Assembly (NCBI GenBank): GCA_907165275.2
Contig: OU015669.1
Span: forward strand, 3,618,501 to 3,682,500
Direction: 5' to 3'
Source of the DNA: Zygaena filipendulae
Taxonomy: Eukaryota; Arthropoda; Insecta; Lepidoptera; Zygaenidae
DNA length: 64,000 nt
Below the pieces are notes generated by a model. The model was given only the letters and a program-made list of their open reading frames with translations. It did no database searches and was not told where the DNA came from. Positions 10,970 through 22,757 of the stretch are shown in pieces (the first letter of the stretch is position 1; every line of letters starts with the position of its first letter). The position numbers and the translations under genes are program-made.

Positions 10970-11480
10970 ATCTCCACAGACATATTTTATATCGTGAAGT
11001 TTTTCGATTGGAATGTAAGCTAAGTCATCATTTCCAATATTTTTTACCCATTGTCGACATCTGAAATTAAAATATCTATCAATCATGCAAGTACACTTAG
11101 AAACAAGATAGAGTATAATATAGTTCTTTATACAGAAGACGAGGTTCACTTTATTACAATACGATCATAATACTTAATGAAAACTGCAGTAAGTAATGAA
11201 AAAAGTATACGCAGCAGCTATACAAAAATATTCCAAAATATTCACTATAACACCATCATTCATTAAAGTTTATCGACTCACTTTATCGATAGTGAAGATT
11301 TACATCACTATGGTTTACAAACATGCAAATATTTTTTCTCATTTCAAAAAGATAGTGTATTATTTTAGTCTTGCTGATAGCTGAAGAGAACAAAATACTT
11401 TATTACTTTACTCAAGCTGTACTTACCGGTCTTCATCTATAGGAAATTTCGTGATAAATTTCCTTTTATTTAAATTTTGT
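10970..11480 (-). pseudogene. THAP-type zinc-finger exons, incomplete
   Basis: Two - strand pieces join into a recognisable half of a THAP DNA-binding domain. The upstream piece ends at 11427 with KFPIDEDR before a GTAAGT donor. The second, 10970-11060, follows a TTTCAG acceptor and reads CRQWVKNIGNDDLAYIPIEK and then KYVCGD before a GTAAGG donor. The split codon (CG/A) restores Arg. The first zinc ligands (C-x2-C) and the His-Phe expected right after CGD are not found nearby, and an in-frame stop precedes the first piece. If the last donor is unused, the frame runs to a stop at 10868. It is either a truncated gene copy or a transposon-derived fragment; a functional gene with distant exons is not excluded. 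Confidence 0.45.
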
Positions 11481-12032
11481 CGACTCTATCTTTTTCTACA
11501 AATTACATACGTATTACACCGTCTAATCGGTGCTATTTCACTATACAATCACAAGAAAATAGTTTTTAATAGTCACACTGCACTTTTCAAAGCGTAAATC
11601 ACACAAAATTTTTAAAAATCACACAATTATTTTCCCAAATAACAACATGCGTCGCCATGACAAACAGATGACAGATTGTAAGAAAGATTCAGAGACAAAA
11701 GACTGAAATAGCATGTGAGGCCATCTTTGATGCCATGAAAAAAAAAAATTAAAAAAATTATGAGTGCTAAGTACGAACAAAATTTAATTTGTTCCTAGTT
11801 GCGTTAGACTGGTAGGTACCTATTCGCCATTTTGTTTTCGCCGAGAAATCAATTCGTGCTCGCGAGAGAAAGTCGTGTTTTAAGCTTTGGGTGCAAAAAA
11901 TATACTTATGCTGGGTCTTGGGTGCAAATCACAGCGTTTAATGCTAAGTAGATATTTTATATTATTGTATTCAAGGTAAAATGCAAAATAATTGAAGTCC
12001 ATACAGCCAAGTCTGATGTTTATATTTATATA

Positions 12033-12530
12033 CACACCGGCAGAATTAGCGGAACATAAAAAGGCAGAGTATAGAAATAATAACATATATGTATTAAAAC
12101 AAATTATTATCAGGCATGAAGTAATAAACTAATATACATCTTTTAACATCGACTTTAAGAAGTTTTTAGTTAAATTTTATTAAAAGTAATAAAAAAAAAA
12201 AATCTCTAGTTTGTGAGAACACAGACAATGTTGCAAATAAAAGTTGAATCACGAAAGGGAAACACACGTTATTAATCGTTCATTTATTTAGTGTTAAAAT
12301 CACAGTAATCTTTAATTTGCAACATTATTTGTGTGCCCACAAATTAGAGAAAAAGTGTTTTTTTTTATTATTATTTTAAATAAAATTTAATAATTTAATT
12401 ACAAACTTTCAAAGTGTTAAAAGATGTATATTAATTTATTACTTCACGTCTAATTATTATTTGTTTTAATATATATACGTAATTATTTCTATACTCTGCC
12501 TTTTTATGTTCCGCTAATTCTGCCGGTGTG
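12033..12530. mobile_element. 498-bp fold-back (long inverted repeat) element
   Basis: Ends CACACCGGCAG and CTGCCGGTGTG. The two halves are reverse complements over roughly 220-240 nt each, with landmarks GCGGAACATAAAAAGGCAGA, AGACGTGAAGTAATAAA and AATATACATCTTTTAACA appearing in both orientations. The centre is near 12280. Flanks read TATATA and TATAT, suggesting a TA-type target. No open frame. It interrupts another dispersed repeat (flanks 11990-12027 and 12541-12790). Confidence 0.7.
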
Positions 12531-12540
12531 TATATGATAT

Positions 12541-12790
12541 TTTCGTTTAGAAGCACTAGTGAGAGGCATGCTTTACGGAACTTTCGAAAGCAAACTCAAC
12601 ACAGTTAGACCTCAAATTAAAGCTTTGTGGGGTTGTATAATAAAATTAGTTGAAATCTTCAGGCAGACACCACATTTCATCTTCTTTTTTCTTTCTGTTT
12701 TCACACGGTGGTCATCACTAATAGATGACTTTTATGAAAAATATATTTTACACAGCAAACTAATTTACAAAACAAGGAAGTAGATCGATC
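12541..12790. repeat. Dispersed repeat (copy also at 56222-56560), split by the fold-back element
   Basis: Shares blocks with 56222-56560: CATTTCATCTT, a TTTCACAC-type block followed by TCATCACTAAT and GATGA, and TGTGGG followed by TTGTATA. The left flank of the fold-back (AGTCCATACAGCCAA at 11996) matches the outer part of the same repeat, so the fold-back landed inside it. Nature unknown. Confidence 0.5.
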
Positions 12791-14363
12791 ACAATTTCTT
12801 TTAAAATTCACGCCAAAATTCAAACTAAAATTAGTAAAAAAACTTGACATTGGCGAAATCAAAGACAATATAGATAGATGAAGGAAAAAGAGATCATATT
12901 CCAACCAAATCTAACGTGAACTGTAAATTGTTTTATTTATACAGCGTGTTACTAAAGTATCTGCATGCCACGGCTCACGACTTGAAGAAAGTATTGCTTT
13001 TATACCTACCTCTATTACGATGACAAAGTTTTCTTATAGAACCGGTCCATAAACTCATGAGGTCAGTGAACGCGTTCACTTAATTCGTGCATATGTTCAC
13101 CTTTATTTTTGTATTAATTAGCAAAACTAGAGATATCAACCTGTCTCCCCGGATGGGGTAGGAAAAAAATATACGTAATACGTATAGATCTACTTTTACC
13201 TTACTTATAATTTAATTTCGGCTTACAGTTCAGTAAAGGCGATAATTATAAGGCAAATCAACAACGACTATACGCAGTACGTCCGCCGCCAGTCCCGGAA
13301 ATGCAGATACTTTTAAGTATAGGTACTTAGAACTTCGATCAACAATGGTCGAAAACTTATAATTATTAGTATTAGGTATGAAGTAGTTTACTTAGTCTGT
13401 TACTTGGCCAAAAATATTTCATTGATTTAATAATCTTTTTTGTACGTTTTTCCTCTGTATTTAAATCCTATTATATTTGTCAAACACGTCGCTCACGTCG
13501 CTAACGTCCTCTTTTACTGTACAATTTTCTCTTAAGGATTTTATAAAGCTAAAATCTAAATCAGAACAACCCAATTTAGTGCAATTTCTATAAATACTTA
13601 TTGTAGGTATTAAAGATTGCTCTATACTTATATCTGTCCTCGCTGCGCCTGGTGAAGATCTTAAGGCAACTAAGGAGCAAGCGCCAAGGCACGAATAAAA
13701 ACCTTTAAAATAGAATAAATGGCCAATAGGTTCAAATTGAACGATTAGATACGGCGAGATGTAATTTCGTGGAAATTTCTAAATGCAGGATACTTACGAT
13801 AAGAACACACAAACATTATACGTGGCCTACTTATAGGTGGCTGAAATTATGTTCCTCAAATTAAATGAATGTCTCTTATTAAAATAAGAATGTATAAAAT
13901 TTCATTATTTATTAGAGAAGTAACAATATTCACCTTTATTCCAATACACTGTTGTTCTATATTATGTGCTATGTGTATATGCACATGTTCATTTAACTAA
14001 CTGTAACCTACGCTTGACCAAGTAGGTAGGCAGTGACTATGCACCTACTAACGGTCAAATGACAATATTTTATATGAACGAGTATCGAGTTCACCTTCAG
14101 TCCTCACCCCTTTTTGTCATTATCCTACTGCATTTACTACTTCAAAATTTTTACATCATAATTTGAAACTGGTATTTCTACTCGGCCCTTAGATATTTTG
14201 ATTTTAAACTATTATACCTAAGTAAATGAAGGAAACCGGCTTGAACCAATGAATTAAACAGAGATTTGATTGAATTTAATCCCGAATCGAAACTTAATTT
14301 TGACATAACTTAATTGATGGCGTAGCTGGGGTTGAAACTTAAATTAAACTTTATAATAATATT
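12791..14363. other. Intergenic stretch, no gene seen
   Basis: AT-rich. A possible weak inverted pair (GTATCTGCATG near 12957 and GCAGATACTTTTAAG near 13302) hints at an old transposon. No coding frame is supported. Confidence 0.4.
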
Positions 14364-14620
14364 AGCTGTCCCCCGCAATTTCATCCGCGGTAATTTCGGA
14401 GTTCCCGCGGGAATTCCGGGAAAAAAGTGCTGTAGTTTACGGTGATAAGCAGTTCCCCGCATTAATTCCGGAGTTCCCGCGGAAATTCCGGGATAAAAAC
14501 TATCCTATCTTTTAAGTTGGACCATATTAAAAATGGTTACAAAATTTTATCAAAATCCGTTCAGTAGTTTCGGAGTCCATCGCGGACAAACAACGTGACA
14601 CGTGATTTGTATATATTAGA
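14364..14620 (-). mobile_element. Short non-autonomous Helitron
   Basis: On the - strand it starts TCTAATATATACAAATCACG and ends in a CCGCGG-type hairpin followed by AGCTAAT, a variant of the usual CAGCTAG/T end. It carries the shared blocks TTAAGTTGGACC and GTAGTTTCGGAGTCC. Confidence 0.65.
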
Positions 14621-14938
14621 ATAAGCTTAGTTTTGATTCAAGTATTCTAACGACAAAATTTGTATTTTCGGAATACCTACTAAAGTTGTATTATTGGTTC
14701 CCCAAAACTTGGGGATGGGGATGGATAGGCTTGGATAAGGGTAGTCTATATTCTAATACTTATAAAGGCAAAAACTTCACATAGAAAAGTCAGTTAGAAC
14801 AATTTATACTCAATCGAATCCGATCGAATGCACGCCGTCCGGTATCCGAAACCCATAGCCTGTGGGGAGTTGGTATATAATTTTGTGGATATAGAGCGTG
14901 TGGATGAAGTGAGGCGTTAAGCCAAAGAAAGAAATAAG

Positions 14939-14974
14939 TATATAGGGGCGCAACTGGCCGTCGGTATCTCAGTC
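14939..14974 (+). promoter_or_regulatory. Candidate TATA/initiator core promoter
   Basis: TATATAGG at 14939-14946 and the arthropod initiator TCAGTC at 14969-14974, with its A at 14971, are 32 bp apart, a standard core-promoter spacing. A GC-rich stretch (14975-15055), unusual here, follows as a plausible 5' UTR, and a start codon with A at -3 lies at 15165. It could drive CYP314A1 or an unrecognised gene. Confidence 0.4.
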
Positions 14975-15164
14975 GGTAGGACGTGAGGCGAGTGCGCGGC
15001 GCCCCGGCACCAGCGAGCGACTCCTGTGAGCGACCTCGCACGTGAAACCGCGCGCCAGATAAAGAAATTCTCTTGTAATGTTAGTAAACAAAAAGTGTAT
15101 ATAATAAAAAGTGCGATTGGCCCCCACTCTCGATCAGTCCGGCGGTGGATAGAAACTATCGAAC

Positions 15165-15215
15165 ATGTCTATCCTGGGGTTTTTTCTTTTTCCACAATTC
15201 GTTGAAAGCTTATGG
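15165..15215 (+). CDS. Candidate short first coding exon
   Basis: ATG at 15165 opens 17 codons, MSILGFFLFPQFVESLW, then a strong GTGAGT donor at 15216 in phase 0. It lies 194 nt after the predicted initiator. Phase 0 is what the first visible CYP314A1 exon (26961) needs, and adding 17 residues to the 513 visible ones would give 530, close to the family length, but an 11.7-kb intron would be required. It could instead join the candidate exon at 15616. No homology is recognised. Confidence 0.25.
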
Positions 15216-15615
15216 GTGAGTTTAAATTTTTTATATTAAATTTCAATTGTATAGATAATGATAATAATAGAGATTTTCAAATTATAAATCTACCTAGGTA
15301 TATAATATAGAGTTTTTGACTTAAAAAGCTGATTTTAGTGCAAGAGTGAAAAAGTTTGTGGCAAGCCACCGCTAGGTTTGAGATAGGTACATACCTACCG
15401 CCGGTTAACTAATTTAACTATAACTAGAATCGAAAAACATACTGATAGTGATAAAAATATTTTATTCTAATCGTAAGATATACCTACACCCGGAGTAACT
15501 GCCACCTGGATAACGTTCTTTGCCACGCCATCGCTCCACCCGTTTCAAAGATCAAGTACCTACATTGTTGCCTCGGTATAAGTATGTTTTTCATCATAGT
15601 TATAATTTTCTTTAG

Positions 15616-15823
15616 CATCTCGAACACCTAGGCATCAAGCGCAAGAAGTTGTTGCAACTACTGGAACCGAATACATTATTCAGACGTTTTCTTGTCAGTC
15701 ATGAAACAGTGCACTCGCCTCGCGTGTTTCAGCTGAGATTGCCGATGAATTATGTTAAATTATGTTTTATGGTTGCACTTGTATGGTTTTTTTTAAGTAA
15801 TTATACAGTAAATTTTACTGATC
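15616..15823 (+). CDS. Candidate exon with a membrane segment, unrecognised
   Basis: After a pyrimidine-rich TTTCTTTAG acceptor the frame reads HLEHLGIKRKKLLQLLEP, then a basic and polar stretch, then a likely membrane span (VKLCFMVALVWFFL), ending at a GTAAGT donor at 15824. It joins in phase with the 15165-15215 exon. If real, it would encode a type II membrane protein N-terminus. I do not recognise it, and no continuation is found. Confidence 0.2.
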
Positions 15824-18800
15824 GTAAGTTGTTTTTTTCAGTGGAATTTAAAAAAAATACTATCGCTGTAGCATTGATATCGTATCGTTCATTGAGACTG
15901 AATTGAATACGAACAAAAATAAATCAAGAATACAATTTACTATATATAGTTATAAGTACTTCGATGTGTCTTCAAATTATAGTACTTGGTAAAACAGGAA
16001 GTTTTTGAGATAGGTAGGTAGATACGAGACGATATTCTTTCGGTAAATTCGAATTATTAATAATTAATATTTGGAGCTCTACATTTATGCCTATCAAATA
16101 TTTGACTGTTTCGTCTTTTACAATCTGTATCTGTATTGATAACTACCTATTTAATATAAGGTTTGATTACGAAATTTTATATAGGTAACATACTATAGGT
16201 AATACCTATGATGACTTGCTGATGACTTCGTGTGACTTAGAATTTAGAACCTGCGTAGAAGTAGTTGCTGGTAGGTATATCATAATAAATGTATATCTAT
16301 CGCTTGTTTCTATTCAGCCTTAATTGGACGATCGTCGTTGGGTAAAAAGTTGTATTCTGATTAATATGGTAATGAATTGCCGTGAATCGTGTTCGTGAAG
16401 CTCATAAATGTTCCAGTTTCGTGATAGTTTTGTTATGGTGAGGGCTTACGATATATGGAACGTATTGCCTTGAATAGGTTCAAGGGCACACCGACCGTTT
16501 TTACTCGTATTATGTCTGTATGGATACTTGGGTACCTACGTGACAAATTAAATCTTTTTCGTATTCAAAGCATGTACCTATTATAATATTGTGAATAGTA
16601 GATTTGATATTAGAGTAGGTAGGTTAAGGTAGTTCTTCGAAGCGCTTATTACGTGAAAAATGAAGGGGAACAGGTAGGTATATATATTTTGTCGCGTCAA
16701 AAGTAGCATCGCGTTACATTGTGTTTCGCAAACACGATTATTTGCAATTTGGTTTCTCTATAAAGGGGCAGATTCCAGTCACTGTCGACTTTAATCTAGG
16801 TTACCATGCAAAAAGACACTGACACTGACATTATGACAATCGTAATAATAGTTTTAGCATGAAACAAAGTTGAAAAGCTTTCGTTGGGTTGTTTCTGTTT
16901 AAAAAAAACGTGATTTGAGTAAGCCGTAAGGTATATTTTTTCTTCTTTTTTCAATGTGGCAACAGCAAGGTGTCTCCGATAAGTAGACGCTCTTTTCATG
17001 CCAGGGGAAGTTAAAAAGAATGATTTAAGTTTGTTAGGCCAGAATATGATCAGTAAACTTGACTCATAATCCCTACGATAAAGACGCACTGAAGTTTTAT
17101 TTCAATCTGTAGTGAAAGCTACAGTAGACGCGAGTTTATAGTGACATACAAAACAAGCGGGGGACTATGGAACAGGCTACCGGGCGGCCTTCGACAAGCA
17201 AAACAAATCTGAGCCACGCTGTGCTTCTGCGCACCCTAACCATAAGGAGTACCTACCGATCCAATATCGCGCACAATAAATCAGATAACAGATCGCGTGT
17301 AATGACTATAACCAAGTTACAACATTCCTTGCCTGTAACGCGCGTCCCAAAATCGCAGTCTCAACTCCAGATGCCAAAATATCAGAAATAAATATTCTCT
17401 GTGCCATAAGACATACGGTAAATTTATGGTATTTTTTGAAGTGGAAAAACAATTTTAGTGACGTGCGTGTTTAAGTGAACAGGGGCCCAGATATAGGTAC
17501 CTATTACCTACATGTAATTATTACAAGTTGCATTTCTAGCTAATATTATTGTGTATATATGTAGATAGCCTATACAAATATAAAGCTAAAAAACCAAAGT
17601 TAGGTCTCTCAATATGCAGACGAATAACTCTGGCCGAGACTGTAGTGCAATATTGTGGTAATGATTTGGGTTGGACGTTTGCGAGCTTGTGAGGTTTTTT
17701 TTAAAGGAATCTTTCCGTTCTGTATCCCGATTTATAATGGTTCTTTTATCTCTATCCAGTTTCCCAAACGAATTTAATAATTTTAAATCAGTTCCACATT
17801 TTACGTTGGAATATTGATCCTGTCGGTAGTTAGTGTTATATGAATTTTGACAGTGTTTTGATAATATATTGGTATCAAGAAAAAATAGTATAGGAGGAGC
17901 ATAGTCGCGATGCGTCTGTTGTCAGCGCGTCATCGTCATAATAATAAGAATTGCAATCAATTAAAGCAAACGATGAACCGCACGAACCGACCTCGTTACA
18001 CACGGAAGTTGCAAGATCATAATATCGTTGCACCGAGTGACGTCTCGACATGCGAGTGGCGAGCAAAGGAAGACGACAAATCTCTGTAAACACTGATAGG
18101 TATTCCTAGGAGTATAGGAAGCACGAGATAGTATTAGAGAATAATCGTACGCACAATAAGTAATACCTAAATGAATGAAAATTTTTAGTCCATTGTGCCA
18201 TAGTACGTGATCTCAAGAGGGAGCATAAAACTGTATCAATAAATAATAAATATACAAATGATACGGCACTGACTCATAGGCGATTTTTCAGTCGTTTGCG
18301 TTAATATTTGATAATATTGTCATTACAGTTGCAGTTGTTACAGGGTGTTACTGAATTGTCCACTTTTGGATATTAGTGAGATTCTTTTGTTTACCTATTC
18401 TGTTTATCATCACTAATGCACAATTACTTACATAGAGCTGCGTAGAGCATTTATTATGAATACACCACTTCACAAAGGCGTTCCGACTGCTGCCCTATAT
18501 TGAACTGCAAATTAATGTGCAGCCAGACGTTCAGGGACACTCTTTAACATGTCTAACAATCACACGATGCCAGTTTAGCGAGTAGGTAGGTAGGTACACC
18601 TCCAAGGTAAATATGTTATTTTTCAATAAGCATTTACGAATCCGTTTTCACAGCTGTTTTGTGTTTGATGTTTGTAAAACGACAAATATTAATGTAAAAA
18701 CGTTATAAAGCAAATTCGTACTGTTTAAGAACAATAATTATGTTGAAATTGTTTTTATCCTTCATCATTATATTATTAGAGTAAAAATTACATTCCAATA

Positions 18801-19752
18801 TGTAGAGTATTACGTTGATTTCTCTTGTTTAATTTTCATTTCGCACCTTTAGAATTAAAGTGACTTAACTCAAAATTCCTGCAACTGCTGATATTGATAA
18901 ATATTGACTTTAACCTCTTAAACCATGTGCCAAAAAAAAGGCTGGAGTATAGTATTATACCTACCTATATCTGTGCTGAAATTATGATAAGAGACAACAT
19001 ATTATATAGGTATACTACGTACATCGGTCACTTTCGTTGATCACATTATTCACCAACGCATGTTAATATGTCAAAAAATTTTTGTTAATTTCCCACAAAT
19101 GGTAATTTTTGTGTTAGGCTTAGGTTACTTTAATTCTAAAGGTGCGATTTGCTCTTTGGTTTTACTTTCTCTTTGGCCAATAGCTAGCTAGTGACTTTGA
19201 TCTAGGAATAAAACATGGTGACACTTATAAATACTTGATACTTAATAAATATTTTATGAGTTATAATGTATTATATTAGGTATATACACAACAAAGACAA
19301 AATAACGCGCAACAGAAGAGATAATACTGCGTTTAAAATAAATCTGAATCGTGTTTAGTATAGTCCATAATAATAGTCTAAGAGCATTAAGTTTTACGAG
19401 ATTTTTGACCTCGTGCAAACTTTAAGAAGAATTTAGTACCTCCGATAAAATATCAATTTATTGATAGTGCCATGAACTTCATAATATGAAGTTCATGGCA
19501 TCATAAGATAACCTTCGCCAAATATACATAAATGTATATATATATAATATATACTGTGCACATCTGTGATCCGGTGTTCTGTGTTCTTAATAAAAAAGGA
19601 AGAAAAAAGGTTCTCAATTTTTGTCGAAATTAATGTATATTTCTTCTTTTAGTCCGTCTGTACTATACTTTACGTTTCGTTTCTGTACGTTTTAATACTT
19701 AGTAATTTGAAGTGTCACGTGGTTTAATCGTTATTTTTATAATTGTTTTTTA
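15824..19752. other. Intergenic stretch, weak small frames only
   Basis: Frames of 74, 97 and 72 codons occur (17167 +, 16796 -, 17875 -), but none has recognisable domains, and the long - strand ones look incidental. A 59-codon + frame at 17910-18089 has a plausible ATG context. A 33-nt hairpin lies at 19468-19500 (15-nt arms TGCCATGAACTTCAT). Confidence 0.4.
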
Positions 19753-19905
19753 CTAGCTGTTCCCCGCGGTTTAACCCGCGTTAATTTCGGGGTTCCCGCT
19801 GGAATTCTGGGATGAAAAGTAAACCGTGTCCTTCTCCGTACCCCTGATAATATGTATGCAAGAGGCGTGAAAGCGTAACACACTAACTCACATTCGAATA
19901 CCTTT
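19753..19905 (-). mobile_element. Helitron-like remnant
   Basis: Begins CTAGCTGTTCCCCGCGGTTT with the TTAATTTCGGGGTTCCCGCT block. The other end decays after a block resembling CGTAACACACTAACTCACAT. Confidence 0.6.
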
Positions 19906-20562
19906 TAATTACTTAGATGAAAGCTTAAATTACTATCAAGGGTTATCATACTGATCGGTTTTCAGTCGGTGCCAACTGCCAAACCAGACAGGTAAAGATA
20001 AACTGAGTCCGCCCCAGAGCAGACAAGAGCGGGCTTGGCACCGACTTAAAACCGATCGGTATCGGTTTTTGTAATTTTTAACTTTTTTAGTGTAGTGCAT
20101 CTTTGTTTTGAAGTCGGTTTTAATTTTTTTTTTTTTAATTTTATTTATTTTGAGTTTGAGTTCGACTGATATTTAAAAAAATAAAAAAATATTAAAGAAT
20201 CCAAAGTTTGAATAATTAAAAAAGAGAATATCATAACGAGTGGAACACCGCCGCAACTTACTATATATTCTAAGCATTATAATATCACAATTCACAACTC
20301 ACAATGCATTTAGTTCAAGCGCAGTGGACGAAGATTGGCGGGACAAGATGACCAAGGACTTTCCGAAGGGTTCGTTTACCGAATGTAGAGCAGAGGCAGG
20401 CAAATAGAGCAAGGACGATGTTTAGTATCATCTTATCTCAGTTATAAGTGCACTCGACTCTATATAATTAATTACACTGTAGACCGGAGAAAATTAAAAC
20501 ATTTAAGAATTGTTTCCTTTTAAGGCATTTTAAGGGTCGTTTGACTTCGGTATACTATAATA

Positions 20563-21045
20563 TCTATACTTATAATAAAACTGTAGAGAGGTCAATTCTG
20601 TACATTGAATATATATTCAAAATTAATATTGGAGGATGAATGGTGATCGATACTGATGCCAAAAATGCAATCAGTAAATTTTTTGTCTGTCTGTCTGTCT
20701 GTCTGAATGTGCACGCATGGGTCAAAAACCACTGAAGGCATTTTAACCAAACTTGGTACGATTGTAGTCCAAACTCCTGGGCAGGTTATAGGCTATATAA
20801 CATAACTCTAAGACACAGGCGCTAAGCAGTGACGATAAATTTGAAGCAAGTCGGATGAAAATGCGCTTTCGAGCTCTTATCCTCGCATTCGTTTACTCAA
20901 TTACGCAAAAACGGCTAAACGGATTTGAATGAAATTTGGCATGCACGTTGTCAGGAGTACAGAGAAGGATATAGGGTACTTTTTATCCCGGAATTACCGC
21001 GGGAACTCCGAAATTACCGCGGTTGAAACCGCGGGGCACAGCTAG
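20563..21045 (+). mobile_element. Full-length 483-bp non-autonomous Helitron
   Basis: All Helitron hallmarks are readable: the 5' end TCTATACTTATAATAAAACT is preceded by A; the 3' end has the hairpin CCGCGGTTGAAACCGCGG followed by GGCACAGCTAG and then T (insertion between A and T, no target duplication). An internal (TGTC)n tract is at about 20684-20705. No ORF. It is the reference copy for many shorter remnants in this window. Confidence 0.8.
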
Positions 21046-21659
21046 TATTAAATAAAAAACAAAAATCGGTTGGATTTCATGCAAAATACCCACATATTAT
21101 TATTTTTTATATTCGTCTAATTTATTCCCTGGGTGGCTGGTGACGGCGGTGTAGTAGGCGGTTTAAGTATTTTTACAAGGTACCTAAATGGTTCCTAACT
21201 ACTTATAATACATAAGTACCTAATAAGTTTGTGGAGAAAAAAAAAACAAAAAATATATTTTCTCTATTGTTTATCCAGGACGAAAACAAAGGAATACGTT
21301 TCCTTTTACTTTCAACGGGATATTAAAATAGATAAATTTTACAAAGTAGGTAATATACCTATTCCTAGTTTATCTACGGTATCTACGGATGTCGTTTAAT
21401 TATTTTTCCACCCTTTCACCGCCACGTTTGTAAGTTATGCAACAAAAACATGACCTTTACATCCAGACCACGCTTTAGGCATGATTGGGAATGCTTAACA
21501 TCTATCATTTAATCTAATAAATACATATAAAAGTCAGCGCAGTGGTTTGTTGGTAAACTTATATAATTACGTTTCTGGCCCCAGGAGCTGCACGTCTTTC
21601 GTAGACCGTAGATCGTGATATTATACGGGGATGACAGTGAAAGGGTTAAAAAAATATTT

Positions 21660-22757
21660 TTTCATTACTCATACTCGGAAAGTAGGTCTGAAGTTGCCTG
21701 AAAAGCGGGTTGAAAGTAACCCTTTTCAGCCCTAGGGAGAATCGCTTTCAACTGACAACTGTCAAATTATTAAAAAAAAACTAGGTCTATTTTCACATTT
21801 CTATTGAACCATGTTTCAACTTTCTATACAGCCAGCGCGATGTAAAATTGAAATAACGTAAAGTTTAAGTAGGTATTAATTAAAATAAAATTCACTCACT
21901 TTTTCTTAAGCTAATTCCTATTTATATTTTTTATTTTCTTTAATTAATACTTAATAATTAAAGAAAATATTTTTTTAGGTCGCCACAATGTAAATAAAAA
22001 ATACTGGCTGAATAGCTAGCCGGCCAAAGAAAAAGAAATAGGTGGGAAAGTGTCAAGCGACTATCCGATCTTCACTCATTTTTTCTTTAGCTAATTCCTA
22101 TTTTTATTTTGACTTTCCTTGCATTCGTAATGAAAAGCACAGTGTTACCCTCGGGAGAAAGACTTATTTAGTCCCTCGATCTATTGGCGCCCTCGCTACG
22201 CTCGGGTGCCAAACCCCGTCTCGGCACTAAATAAGTTACTTTCACCCCTAGGATAACAATGTACTATTTCATTACTCATACTCGGAAAGTAGGTCTGAAG
22301 TTGCCTGAGAAGCGGGTTGAAAGTAACCCTTTTCAGCCCTAGGGAGAATCGCTTTCAACTGACAACTGTCAAATTATTTAAAAAAAACTAGGTCTATTTT
22401 CACATTTCTATTGAACCATGTTTCAACTTTCTATACAGCCAGCGCGATGTAAAATTGAAATAACGTAAAGTTTAAGTAGGTATTAATTAAAATAAAATTC
22501 ACTCACTTTTTCTTAAGCTAATTCCTATTTATATTTTTTTTTAGGTCGCCACAATGTAAATAAAAAATACTGGCTGAATAGCTAGCCGGCCAAAGAAAAA
22601 GAAATAGGTGGGAAAGTGTCAAGCGACTATCCGATCTTCACTCATTTTTTCTTTAGCTAATTCCTATTTTTATTTTGACTTTCCTTGCATTCGTAATGAA
22701 AAGCACAGTGTTACCCTCGGGAGAAAGATCCCCTAGGATAACAATGTACTATTTCAC
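21660..22757. repeat. Tandem duplication of a 0.5-0.6 kb unit
   Basis: The unit starting TTTCATTACTCATACTCGGA at 21660 starts again at 22267 and is nearly identical through GAGAATCGCTTTCAACTGAC, GGCTGAATAGCTAGCCGGCC and GGGAAAGTGTCAAGCGACTA. Unit 1 has two extra blocks (near 21920-21975 and 22168-22240). No gene is supported within. Confidence 0.75.

Noticed and set aside
16796..17089. 97-codon - strand frame
   Set aside because: No domain, no splice or promoter context, and composition matches the AT-rich background.
17875..18093. 72-codon - strand frame
   Set aside because: Overlaps a comparably open + strand frame; nothing supports either strongly.
22042..22230. 62-codon frame in the tandem repeat
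   Set aside because: It lies in the duplicated repeat, and the second unit breaks it.
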